Below are positions 18,088-28,290 of a DNA stretch of 31,183 bases, piece by piece. How positions within the stretch are numbered: the stretch's first letter is position 1; each line of letters begins with the position of its first letter. A program made the translations under genes and the position numbers. The notes under the pieces were generated by a model. The model was given only the letters and a program-made list of their open reading frames with translations, did no database searches and had not been told where the DNA came from. Source of the stretch: Polysphondylium violaceum (lineage: Eukaryota > Evosea > Eumycetozoa > Dictyosteliales > Dictyosteliaceae); contig AJWJ01000268.1 in assembly GCA_000277445.1 (NCBI GenBank), positions 1 to 31,183 on the forward strand. Direction: 5' to 3'.

Positions 18088-19609
18088 TTACAAGTTTTTC
18101 TTATCTTCAGTTACTATAGTATTATTATTATCTGTATTTAAAGTTTTAATAATTGTATCTATAGATTCTAATCTTTCCATTAAAGTTGGATGAGAATAAT
18201 AATATAGGGAAAAGAAACGATCTGGTGTAATATAGACACCTTTACCATGCATTGAAACCAATGCTTGTTTCATATCTAAACCATTTTCAATAGCAAATGC
18301 ATCAGCAGCATATTCAAATTCTCTGCGAATCATATTTGTTACAAATCTTAATAGATTTGCAAATGTACTATATAAATAAGAAAATAAAACCAATCCAACA
18401 CTAACATCAACTCGTTTAAATCCAAATCCAGTGTAAAATACATTTAAATGTACAACACTTGAAAATAAATAAATGAAATTACCGACAAATACCAATTGAA
18501 TTAATAAATGCTTCCATGTATCTATAATTAATAATCTAAATTAATATTTGATCCTTATTATTATTACTGATAAAATAATAATTATATATAATTACGTTTA
18601 AATTTATGATGAGCAATTTCATGACCTATAATTGCTAAAATCTCTTTTGTTGATAATTGTTTAATTAAATTATCATACAATACAAAGCTACTTGACCAAA
18701 ATCCCATAAGAAAGGCATTTGAATGAGAACCTCTTTTTGAACCATCCATTGTATAGATTTCAGAGATTGGGAAATTTAATTTCAAACATAATTGATTGAT
18801 TTCATTTTTTAATTCACCATCTTCAAGTATTGAAAAGTTATTAAATAAATAAGCAATCGATGGATATAAATCAGAGAACCACAAAGCAAATCCAGATACA
18901 AAAACAACAATGATTAACCATTGGAATGGATATTGCCAATAAAACAATGACAATACTATCGAAAGCATGGGTATGCCGATAAACAATGATATTAAAAACA
19001 TTTTAATTTGATCCCATATTATTTGTCGAATCCAATTTACTTTTTGTTTAGTTGTATTGTCAACTACAAATTGATCTATATAGATTCTGTACATTTCAAA
19101 TGGTAATCTAGTCAAAGAACTAACTAAACTAATTACCAATAGATAACTAACACCTCGGGTGATTTGAAATGTATTATTAAATCCTAAATGATCCCATATA
19201 TATGAATTGGCATTGTATAGATACACCAACACACCAAAATATAATACTAAACATTCTAATATAAATCCAATAGTTGATTCTGTTCTAGAGAAATTTAATA
19301 ATCCTATAATATTTTGCTAAATTTAATTATTATTAGAAATTATTCAATATCAAAACATCTTAATATATATATAAATACAATATGATATTTAGTTTCAGTC
19401 CAAATTATATTTGGATCTTTAAATTCACGTAAAGTGAATGATTGTCTAATATCTAAATACAACTCCAAAAAGAATATAAATAAATTACAGCCAATGGTAA
19501 ACTTGAACCATGGCATTGCTTCTAGTAATGGGTCTATATTAAAAACAACCATTGCAATTACAACTCCCACACACCAAACATATACTGCCTTCTCTAGTAT
19601 TTTTTTCAT
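18088..19609 (-). CDS. zmpste24: CAAX prenyl protease 1 (Ste24/ZMPSTE24, M48)
   Basis: Zinc metalloprotease of the ER and nuclear membrane that trims the last residues of prenylated CAAX proteins. Exons: 19379-19609, 18596-19316 and 18088-18521 (introns 62 and 74 bases; phases 0 and 1), giving 461 aa (human 475, yeast 453). It is multi-spanning. The zinc motif is HEIAH (residues 309-313) in AIIGHEIAHHK; the third ligand is the Glu in REFEYAADAFA (about 387). Upstream EGSKR-like DGSKRGSHSNAFLMG and downstream YYSHPTLMERL are family hallmarks. The second intron is confirmed by the restored KFKHTWKH. Around the first intron the usual F-x-x-S-x-x-Y-x-x-DK block is not recognisable: the join reads TETKYHI-QNIIGLLNFSRTEST. 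The segment before HEIAH is much shorter than in animals. Confidence 0.93.
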
Positions 19610-20285
19610 CTTGTTGGTCTTTTTTTTTTTTTATTATTCTATTTATTTGGTAATTGGGGGCTTGAGGCTCAGTGTTAAGTGTAAAAAAAAAAAAGTAAAT
19701 GTGACCACACACAAACAAAAAAAAAAATAACAATTGATTATGGGGTGGTAAGAAGTAAGGGGCTAAACACAACAAACTGCTACGGTGTGACAACAACAAG
19801 AATAATAGCAACAACAGCGAGTAAGATTGATAAGGTGGTAGAGTGGTTTGGTGAAGGACCCTCGCAACGTTGGGCAATGATTTAATATAGGGGGTTAGAG
19901 TTGCAAGAAATTAGGCGAGTAGATGGGGTGAGGCATTTGATTTGCTCAAAATATCAGAGAAACTTTTTTTTTTCCAATATTTCTTTATTTTTTTCGAAAA
20001 TGTTTAATGCAAAATGTGCAAAGATTTGAAAAAAAAAAATTGCAAAAAAAATTGCAAAAAAAAATCAAAAAAAATACCCCGTATAATTTTTAAGAATTTG
20101 GATCCTAAATCCGTAGCCTTTTTCTTGAGAATCTTTTGTCAATAATATTATTAACCCTTGGTAAAGCCAGGCGTATCATTTTTTTTTTGCATTCCACGTA
20201 GTCGTGCAACTCTATTCACTTATTCTTATTCTTTATAAAAAAAAAAAAACAAAACACACTATTCTCTTTTTCACTCCTCATTATA

Positions 20286-20325
20286 TATTTATTTATTTAT
20301 TTATTTATTATTTATTATTTATTTT
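20286..20325. repeat. (ATTT)n microsatellite
   Basis: About nine near-perfect copies of ATTT/ATT on the plus strand. Confidence 0.85.
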
Positions 20326-20438
20326 CATATAAAAAACACACAGATCCAAAACACAACACATTGATAAGATTTAAACAAAAAAGTAAATTTCATAGGGTTT
20401 AACTATTATTTCAAAAATCACAGGTAAGAATCTCCAGA

Positions 20439-20455
20439 CAACACACACACACACC
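20439..20455. repeat. (AC)n microsatellite
   Basis: Eight AC dinucleotides followed by CCC. Confidence 0.85.
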
Positions 20456-20494
20456 CATACGCTTAAAATAATCAGGTTCTTAAAAAAAAACAAA

Positions 20495-20519
20495 CACACA
20501 CCCGCACACACCCACACCT
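20495..20519. promoter_or_regulatory. CA-rich element, G-box-like
   Basis: The block contains CACCCG, CACACACCCACACC and almost no G on the plus strand. In Dictyostelium, CA/G-rich boxes of this type bind GBF in cAMP-induced developmental promoters. Whether this one does is inference. Confidence 0.35.
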
Positions 20520-21291
20520 CTCAAAGTATTTCTCAATAGGCTTTTGAAATCACCAAAATACAACATCGCATCAAAGTTTATACACATTCACCTGTGCCCT
20601 CTTACATAAGTGGGTCAAATTCATCCTTTATTTATAACACCATCTCACCTTTTTTCCTACTTCTTGTTGTTGTTGTTGTGTATCACTGTTGATATTGTTG
20701 GGGTTTTATTTTGAAAATTCAACAAAAAGAGACGATGTTGATTAGATGATGCTTGTAGGTTGTTTAGTTTGTTTGGTCTGTTTGTTTGTTCTCCTTTGAC
20801 AACACTATTCATCAAGACTATTCATTACATTATTTTATTGTTGTTTTTTTAAATTTAAAATAGAATTATTATTATATGATTGTTGGTGTATGTATACTCT
20901 CATAATATTATAACCTACGCACTATACAGTACTGCTTTCTATTATGGTATTTAAATATAGTGTCACATCATCATATTATAAAATAATACTATCTATCTGA
21001 TCACACAATACAATTACAATAACAACAACAACAACAATAATAGTGAGTGTGTCGTCTTAGCCCATCATCGATGATAAACAAAATTCCTTTTTTATAAAGT
21101 TAATATATCGTTGTTTGTAATTTAGAGTTCACACCATCATCACTCCTTTCAGCTGTACAAATATATATATCTATTGATATACACACACGTCCCACACTTT
21201 TACCCACACCATACATTAGAGATGATACATTTATAGTAAAAGAAGAGAAATGGGAAAAACAAATAAATACAGGGAAATAGATTAGCACCAC

Positions 21292-21314
21292 CACTCACTC
21301 TCACTCACTCACTC
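21292..21314. repeat. (ACTC)n microsatellite
   Basis: Five imperfect ACTC units on the plus strand. Confidence 0.8.
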
Positions 21315-23362
21315 ACACTTTACTACATTCACACATCCACATATGTAAAAACAAATACCTTAAAATAGGAGTAGGAATTGTATAATATATGAAAAGAGGG
21401 AATAAAAATAGAGTATAATAAACAAACAAACAAACATCCAATTGGAGATCTCTATAGGTGATGAGAATCTTTTTTAAAATTCCAAAAAAAAAACAAAAAA
21501 AAAAACACAATAGAGTTAACATTCTTCCATCATATACCACCACAATCGCTCTTACCTCTTTAAAGGTGGCACACATATGCCACAAACACAAATAAGGGAT
21601 AGAGGAAAAAAAAAAAAAAAAGAAAAAAAACTGTTTGGTTAAGAATTTCTACAATCTCGGTTATTTCAATAATATTTTAATCAAAACTCTGCTCCCCGTT
21701 CATCTCATTTATTATTATTTTATTATTTATTTCAATTTATTAATAGTTTCTTTTTGTTTTTTTTTAATATTTATTTATATTTTTTTTCATCAATTTAAAT
21801 GTTATAGTAATATCAACCATCACCCACCATCATCCATCCACACTGATACAATCATATTTCATTTATTTTTATTCTTTACCCAATTTGTATAAAATATATA
21901 TGTGTATACACACATACACACCATCACTATAAATCTTCCCCCTCTTTCTCTCGTCAACATTCTACCACCCCCACCACACACCCACCAAACACACACTCAT
22001 TATTCAAACTGGTGTGTTTTTAGAGTAGAATATACGACTTTTTCCAAACTTGACAATCTTTCAAATACTTTGAACAGAAACCAAAAAAGTAATACCCACC
22101 CTAAAAACAAAAATATATATCGCATTATAGTTAAATATATCGATTTATGCCATATGTGACTATCGCACCCTCTCTTGTTGTTGTTGTTTCAATATTGTTT
22201 TTGTTTTTTATTTTTTGGAAAAACAACAAAATTTTTAATAATCTTTTATTGTTGGTGTTATTGATATCATTCATTCTATTTGTGGATGGTAAATTTTGTT
22301 TTTTCCTCATTTAATTTTTTTGGTTTTTTTTTTTCATTTTTTTGTTAAAAAAATATATATATTGACAACAAACAGCTAAACAAGCGCTTGTTTCTTTTCT
22401 GAGCAGTTTTTTCCCCTATGATGTAATATTCATTTGAATTTAAAAAAATATATCAACACCATAGTTTCTCCAATAACCTTTTTGTCTTGAATTTAATAAT
22501 CAAAACAACAAATATAATCATCATCATAATGTATTGTGTTTTATATAAAAATCCACACAGCTTCCATATCAGCCCACTGGCGCCTTTTATTTTTGTTTTT
22601 TTTTTATTTTCCTGACAACATATTTATACCCCATGCACAACTTTTTCCCTCCCCCCAAAAATATCTCTCTAGAATAATATATATTTTATCTATCATATAC
22701 AAATATATATAATTTTTTTATATATATTAATTTGTATTGTTTTTAACCACACAAATACATCCATTCAAAGAGCTATTTAGACCACTTGATTTTTTTTCCA
22801 AAATTTATCAATCTTATGCTCTGCTCTTGCTTTGTTTGATTTTTTTTTTTTTTGTTTCCCTCTCCATCCAACCCTACCATACCTTTTTCTACCTACCAGT
22901 TCTATTACCACCTTTCACACACTTGATTCTTTGATTTAATTTTTTAAAAAATTTTTATTAAAAGTGCGTATTGAATCACTCACTCACTTACTCACACACA
23001 CTTACATTAATTCAACTCCCAACACCTTATCGCTACTCACCCTATTGTTGGTTTTTTTTTTTCTTTTTTTTTTTTCTTTCTCTTATCAAAAAGTATATAG
23101 CTTTGCTTTTTTTATATTATTTCTAACCCCATCCCTTTTATTGTGGTACAAAAAGTTTACTATACACAACTTGTTTATAGTTAATTTTTATATTTCTTAT
23201 TGCTCCAATTGTCAACCAAATACCTTACCCCTTTCTCCCCATTTTTTTTTTTTTATTAAATTGTATTTTTTTTTTTCTTTTTTTTTTTTATTATTTATTA
23301 AACAACCAGTACTAATATATTTATTTATTTATTTAAAACTACAGAATCATTAATTAATATTT

Positions 23363-23399
23363 AGCAATACAATAGCAATAGCAATAGCAATAGCAATAA
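23363..23399. repeat. (CAATAG)n hexamer repeat in leader
   Basis: Four exact tandem CAATAG units (23370-23393) with partial copies on both sides, about 170-200 bases before the Dbf4-like start codon. Confidence 0.85.
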
Positions 23400-23531
23400 C
23401 AATACAACATATTTATAATCTTTAGAAAACCTGAATTATCAAGAATCATAGTAACAATAATAATAGTAGCAAAAGAATTAACATTGTTTGTGTAGATTAA
23501 ACAAGACATCATATATACATATAGTCGCAAA

Positions 23532-23548
23532 AGTCGTACACAACGACT
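23532..23548 (+). repeat. Hairpin just upstream of Dbf4-like start
   Basis: AGTCGT and ACGACT pair around ACACA. An extra direct copy AGTCG lies at 23523-23527. The hairpin ends 21 bases before the ATG, so it would be in the mRNA leader. Confidence 0.6.
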
Positions 23549-23569
23549 ACTAAACTATTCTAAAAGGAT

Positions 23570-25177
23570 ATGGCAGAAGTAGAAAACCCTATATTGGAGA
23601 AATCTTATTTTCCCGCTACCAATGCCAATATTTATGTTTGTGATGGTGCATCACCCATCAACAGTATACACACAAATTTGATGATTCCACCTTGTAACAA
23701 TAATTCAAATATTATGCACCACAATCGTAATCAAATTTTACAACAACATAATTTTCAACAATTCCCACAACATCAACAATTACATCAACAACAATATCAT
23801 CAGCAACAACAACAACAAATACATCATCAACAACAACAAATACAACAACAATCACAACCATATTATTGTAACACTTTTGATTTAACAAATACTAGCAATG
23901 GTTTATATGAAAATAACAATCCTAGAACTAGTTTTATTAGTAATCCAATAATGTCACCTTTAGTAAATACATCAATTACATCTTTTCACAACAACAGTAG
24001 CAGAGTTATTTCAGAACCTATAAATGAGAAAAAAAGAGGTTTTGGCTCTATTACATCTCCTATAGCAAATGATGGAAATACATTTGAAAAAAAATATTTT
24101 ATAGATAGACAACAAATTAATACATCTTTTCAACAACAACAACCAAATAATTCCAACAATAATAATCAAATTTCTAGCAACAATTCACAAAAGTTTAGAA
24201 CCTATCAATTTGAGGAACCAATTTTTTCATCATCAAATTCCTCACCCTATGTATTTTATTCTAGGTCAAAACCAACACCTTCACCAACTGCTACAGTAAC
24301 ACCACCAAATAATAGTGTATATGAAGAATCAAATTTTATTCCATCATCAACAACAAATCATATTTCACAACAAAATCAAATTTCAAATATATCTAGTAAC
24401 ATTACACCAACTTCTTCTAGAAAAAAGTCTACATCAAAACAATCACCAAATTTATCACCATCATCTATAAATTCTACATCATCATCTGTTTCAATTCCAC
24501 CAACATCAAAATCACATACTAGTAGCACCAAAAAGACAAAAGCTACTGCCACCAAAAGTACATCCATTCACAATTCATCAATTACCAAACCTTCAAATGA
24601 TATTATAATTCCAAATACAAACAATCCCTATATCATTATCAGTGATCAATTAAATTGTTTTAAACCAATTACCAAGGAATTTCTTTTAAACTCTTATACC
24701 AACTCTTTTCCAAATTTATATTTTAAATCAACAAATAATCCAACTTGGACTAAAACTAGAACCCATTATTCACTTTCACCTTTTCTACCAATTGAAAAAG
24801 AAATTTTTCAAAATAGTAATAATAATAATAATAATAATTTTATAGCAAATAATAATAGCAATAATAATAATAATAATAATAATAACAATAACAATAATAA
24901 TCAAAGTAATAATCAAAGTAATAATCATAATAACCAATCAAATAACAATAATTCTACTATCAATAATACAAATAACAATAATAACAATAATAATAACAAT
25001 AATAATAACAACTCTAAAAAGAAAAAGAGATCACAAGGTTATTGTGAATGTTGTAACACTGAATTTGAAGTACTTAAATCACATCTCGAAAGTAGAGAGC
25101 ATAGAGTATTTTCCGAAAAGAGTGAAAACTATTCAAAAATAGATGCAATCATTGCTAAGCTCCCTATTCAACATTAA
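23570..25177 (+). CDS. Dbf4-like protein with DBF4-type zinc finger
   Basis: A 535-aa, single-exon, Q/N/S-rich protein with two conserved islands. Residues 353-405 (PYIIISDQLNCFKPITKEF, later SPFLP) resemble Dbf4 motif M, which contacts the Cdc7 kinase. Residues 490-535 begin GYCECC and form motif C, the DBF4-type CCHH zinc finger: C492, C495, H505 and H511, followed by RVFSE and the helix SKIDAIIAKL. Together they suggest a regulatory subunit of the Dbf4-dependent kinase that licenses replication origins. The N-terminal BRCT-like motif N is not visible; that region is instead Gln-rich (about residues 57-97), then Ser/Thr/Pro-rich with SP/TP sites. A long Asn tract separates motifs M and C. 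The ATG at 23570 follows AAAAGGAT; AATAAA lies at 25243-25248. The 4-kb upstream gap suggests complex, perhaps developmental control. Confidence 0.85.
   Translation: MAEVENPILEKSYFPATNANIYVCDGASPINSIHTNLMIPPCNNNSNIMHHNRNQILQQHNFQQFPQHQQLHQQQYHQQQQQQIHHQQQQIQQQSQPYYCNTFDLTNTSNGLYENNNPRTSFISNPIMSPLVNTSITSFHNNSSRVISEPINEKKRGFGSITSPIANDGNTFEKKYFIDRQQINTSFQQQQPNNSNNNNQISSNNSQKFRTYQFEEPIFSSSNSSPYVFYSRSKPTPSPTATVTPPNNSVYEESNFIPSSTTNHISQQNQISNISSNITPTSSRKKSTSKQSPNLSPSSINSTSSSVSIPPTSKSHTSSTKKTKATATKSTSIHNSSITKPSNDIIIPNTNNPYIIISDQLNCFKPITKEFLLNSYTNSFPNLYFKSTNNPTWTKTRTHYSLSPFLPIEKEIFQNSNNNNNNNFIANNNSNNNNNNNNNNNNNNQSNNQSNNHNNQSNNNNSTINNTNNNNNNNNNNNNNNSKKKKRSQGYCECCNTEFEVLKSHLESREHRVFSEKSENYSKIDAIIAKLPIQH
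23740..23859 (+). repeat. CAA-rich poly-Gln coding tract
   Basis: Runs of CAA/CAG with interspersed CAT encode a Gln/His-rich stretch of about 40 residues in the Dbf4-like protein. Confidence 0.9.
24813..25012 (+). repeat. AAT/AAC poly-Asn coding tract
   Basis: About 65 codons are mostly AAT or AAC, with rare Ser, Gln, His and Thr interruptions, lying between motif M and motif C. Asn tracts of this kind are typical of dictyostelid proteins. Confidence 0.95.
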
Positions 25178-25242
25178 ATTTATCCATCTTGAATTTATTT
25201 ACATTCTACTCTGTGTTTGGAAACGAAGCAGAAGAATGATTA

Positions 25243-25248
25243 AATAAA
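25243..25248 (+). terminator. Poly(A) signal AATAAA, Dbf4-like gene
   Basis: Hexamer 65 bases after the stop codon, followed by a T-rich run. The opposing P450 gene has TTTATT at 25343-25348. Confidence 0.6.
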
Positions 25249-25397
25249 TTTACCCTTTTTTTTTTTTTTAATTTATAATAAATGAAAAAGTTAATCTTTT
25301 TTTCTTTAGATATATATTCAAACAATAATATGATTTGTACAATTTATTTTATTTGTAATGTAAATAGATATTTTTTATATACAGTAATATTAATTAA

Positions 25398-27036
25398 TTA
25401 TCTTGATTTTAAATTTACAGGGAAGGGTTTGGGATATAATGATAGAGCAAATACCCCAGTATCATCAATAGGATTACCATCAATACTTGATACTTCAAAT
25501 GACTTGATAATATTACCAATTGCTAAATATAATTCATCATTGGCTAATTGTTGACCTCTATAAATTGATGTTAATATAAAAGATTTTTTTTCTTTAATAA
25601 TAATACTTACGGGCAATTTCTTGGACCCCAACTAAAAATATTAAAGCCATTATTTTGTTGTTTTAAAAATCTACTTGGATCAAATTCTAATGGATTCTCC
25701 CAATAATTGGAATTTAATGCTATTCCATACAGATTTGGAATAATTTGTGCCTTTAGGGTTGTAAATATTAGTATTGGTAGGCATCAAAAAAAATATAAAA
25801 AAAAACATACATCTTTAGGAAAAAGATATCCATCAATTTTTATATCCTCTGAACATGTACGAGGGACACCTAAAGGACCCACCACCCTAATTCTACAGAC
25901 TTCTTTAATAAATGCATTTAAATAAGGTGTTGAATTTCTATCTGATAATTTTACATTTCTATCTTTGCCAACTACATCCACCAATTCTTTGTATGCTATT
26001 TGTTGAATCATTGGATTATTGACCAAATATACAAAAGACCAATCCAATACCCCAGAAACAGTTTCTACACCAGCAAAGATTAGATCCAAACAAATGTTCA
26101 AACATACCTGAGCTTTTTCTTGTTGATCAGATTCTTGGAGCTGATTAATTAAAACATCTATAAAATCACGGGGATTCTCTTTGTATTCATCTGAAAAGGA
26201 GTTGAGATGCTCATCATATTCTTTTCTAAGGAATTGATTTTTGATAACATTTGGAACCAAAGAATCAGTTTTGACTTTATAGTAAACAGAAAGAAATGGT
26301 TGAAGAATATAGACCCAATCAGAGAGCTTAGAATTTCCCAAATCAATAAAAGCTAGATTAATCATATCATAAAAGTTTTTTAATCCCTCCTCTTGTTCAA
26401 CTTGAACTTTTTTGTTCATTATCATTTGTAAAATAATATTCATGGTGAATTGTTGAATATGGACTCTTGGGTAAAAGATTGTTTGATCACCACCATCAAG
26501 GTCACTATGTTGCTTCATTGAGCCCAACAATTGATTCACAAAGACATCCAATTGGGAATAGACATTTTTCATTTTAATCTTTTGTAATGAACTGACCAAT
26601 ATTCTTCTACGAGTAGTCCATTTATCCATATCACGAGTAAAAATAAGACCATTGTAATTATTACTATAATGTCTATTGGTAGGGGTGTCAGGATGATTAA
26701 TAAATATATCAGAGTGTTGGATAAATATTTTTTTAATTAATTCTATGTCATTAATTACAATGGTATAAAAATCACCCATCCATACTCTATACACTGGACC
26801 ATATTTTTCATGCATTTTACTCAAAGAACAATGTGGAGTAGAACCTATTTGAATTAAATTTCCTAAAAATGGAAATGCTGTTGGTCCATAAAGACCAATT
26901 TTATAATCTTTATAGATTTTAAAAAACTATGAAAAATTAAGATTTAGAATTTGCTTCGAGACCTGTTATTTAATATACATACATAATTGGATAATAAATA
27001 AATTAAAAATACTAGGAAAATATTAATTATAATCAT
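25398..27036 (-). CDS. Cytochrome P450, microsomal, CYP508-like
   Basis: Heme-thiolate monooxygenase, 489 aa, proposed exons 26983-27036, 25811-26926, 25611-25750 and 25398-25557 (introns 56, 60 and 53 bases; phases 0, 0 and 2). Exon 1 plus the start of exon 2 gives the membrane anchor IIINIFLVFLIYLLSNYFF, then the hinge GPTAFPFLGNL. The I-helix oxygen-binding motif is AGVET (about residue 303). The K-helix ExxR is EVCR (about 360). The meander has FDPSRF, and the heme loop FSWGPRNCPG spans the last intron, with axial ligand C436. All invariant residues are present, so the enzyme should be active; the substrate is unknown. PRNC-x-GQQ-x-A and the C-terminal tail resemble the CYP508 group known from D. 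discoideum, from memory only. The gene is divergent from trpS. Confidence 0.93.
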
Positions 27037-28290
27037 TTTTTAATACTTTAATGAAATTGAATTGAATTGAATAGCAAAATTCTAATTTCATTTTTTATAA
27101 AAAACAATATTAATATGATTTCTTTTCTTTGTATTATATAAAATATGTATAAATAAAATTAAAATCTCTATTTGAATAAATATAATAGATTTTTTTTTTT
27201 CACTTTATTCGTATAAATAAAATTATGTTGCTCTAGTGCTATTTTATCTATATCACATCTTTTTTGTTGTTGTTGTTGAACACAAAGTGTGTATCTATAA
27301 GGAAATTTTAATCAATTTGATATCACATGTACAAAGACACACATACACACCATCGATGATCTAAATATAAAACACCAAAAATGAGATAGATTTAATTATC
27401 TAGTGGTGGATAAACAAGAAATATATAAAATAATAATTAAAGAGGGTTACCTTTAGAGATGGACCAATCAACAAAAATAGAAATGATATTTTTATCTTGA
27501 GCGCGGAATTTAAACTCTTATCTCAGAGTATTTGTGGTGATTGGGCTGTGTGATCAAGAAATTACCTATATATTTAATAGTTTTTTATAGATAAATTACA
27601 AGTTTTATACTTTTACTAAACAGATGTGAGTAAGAATTCTCTATGAAAAAAAAACATTTCAAAATTAAAAAAACACTTTTGTGATCTCAGATAAAACCAC
27701 CTGCTCACACATTCTCACCACACATCCCTCAATCAAACACACCTGCACAAATATCCAATCCTAGCAAAAACACCTGCTCTCCAATCACCATCTCATCCAA
27801 TCTACACCCCACCCCTTACCACTCCTTTACCCCCATTTGCTGATTTTTATTTTTTTATTTTTTCTAAAAAAGAGTGTCCAGTTAGATTTATAGGTGTATT
27901 TTATATAGATCAATATAAAAAAAAAGGTAAAATTAATAAATCAAGATTTATGAAATTAATCAATTTTTTTTCAATTAATCTATATCTAGATATTTTCATT
28001 TTACCAAAATTATCACTCTTTTGTCATCTTTACAAATTTGTAATTTTTGTTTTCCAAACTCTAGATTATATAAATATATTTATAAACACTAAAAACAAAT
28101 AAATTAATAAATTAATTAACATATATAAACAATTGTAGTGGTTCCTCCAGATTCCTCTTATTATGTAAATTTTCTTTGTTTAGTTTTTTTTCTCAACTTA
28201 TGAAATCGAAAATGAAAATAGTAAAAAAAAAAAAAAAAACTAAATACAAAAATGCAAAAAAAAACTATTGCACATTATTTATAAATAAAT
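27037..28290. promoter_or_regulatory. Divergent promoter region (P450 / TrpRS)
   Basis: No gene is seen in 1254 bases. Most is A/T-rich, with a (TTG) run at about 27264. From 27690 to 27840 is a C/A-rich, nearly G-free block holding three copies of CACCTGC (27698, 27740, 27771) and CACCCC-type boxes around 27806-27834. A/T homopolymers and a poly-A leader precede the ATG at 28291. Confidence 0.5.
27698..27777 (+). promoter_or_regulatory. Three CACCTGC repeats
   Basis: Exact CACCTGC at 27698-27704, 27740-27746 and 27771-27777 (spacings 42 and 31 bases). CACCTG is an E-box-type hexamer. A further copy on the minus strand lies in the ABCG promoter at 9417-9423. The binding factor is unknown. 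Confidence 0.45.

Larger units (their letters stand above)
19610..23569. other. 4-kb gene-free region upstream of Dbf4-like gene
   Basis: Short ORFs here are low-complexity and unsupported. The region has A/T homopolymers, microsatellites and, on the plus strand, several G-free C/A-rich blocks (20495-20519, 21178-21210, 21964-21996) that resemble G-box/CA-rich elements. A donor-like CAG/GTAAGAA at 20421-20430 follows a TATAAA tract (20234) and may mark a 5' leader exon. (TTG) runs lie at 20666-20680. The last 230 bases, with (CAATAG) repeats and a hairpin, are probably the leader of the Dbf4-like mRNA. Confidence 0.5.

Noticed and set aside
18687-18704. TCCCATAA-like sequence resembling a DUSE element of dictyostelid small RNA genes
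   Set aside because: It lies inside conserved Ste24 coding sequence and no small-RNA features follow it.
21313-23353. Open frames in the 4-kb intergenic region
   Set aside because: They are Phe/Leu/Ile/Tyr- or His/Thr-rich translations of poly-T and CA-rich DNA with no conserved motif or coding-like composition.
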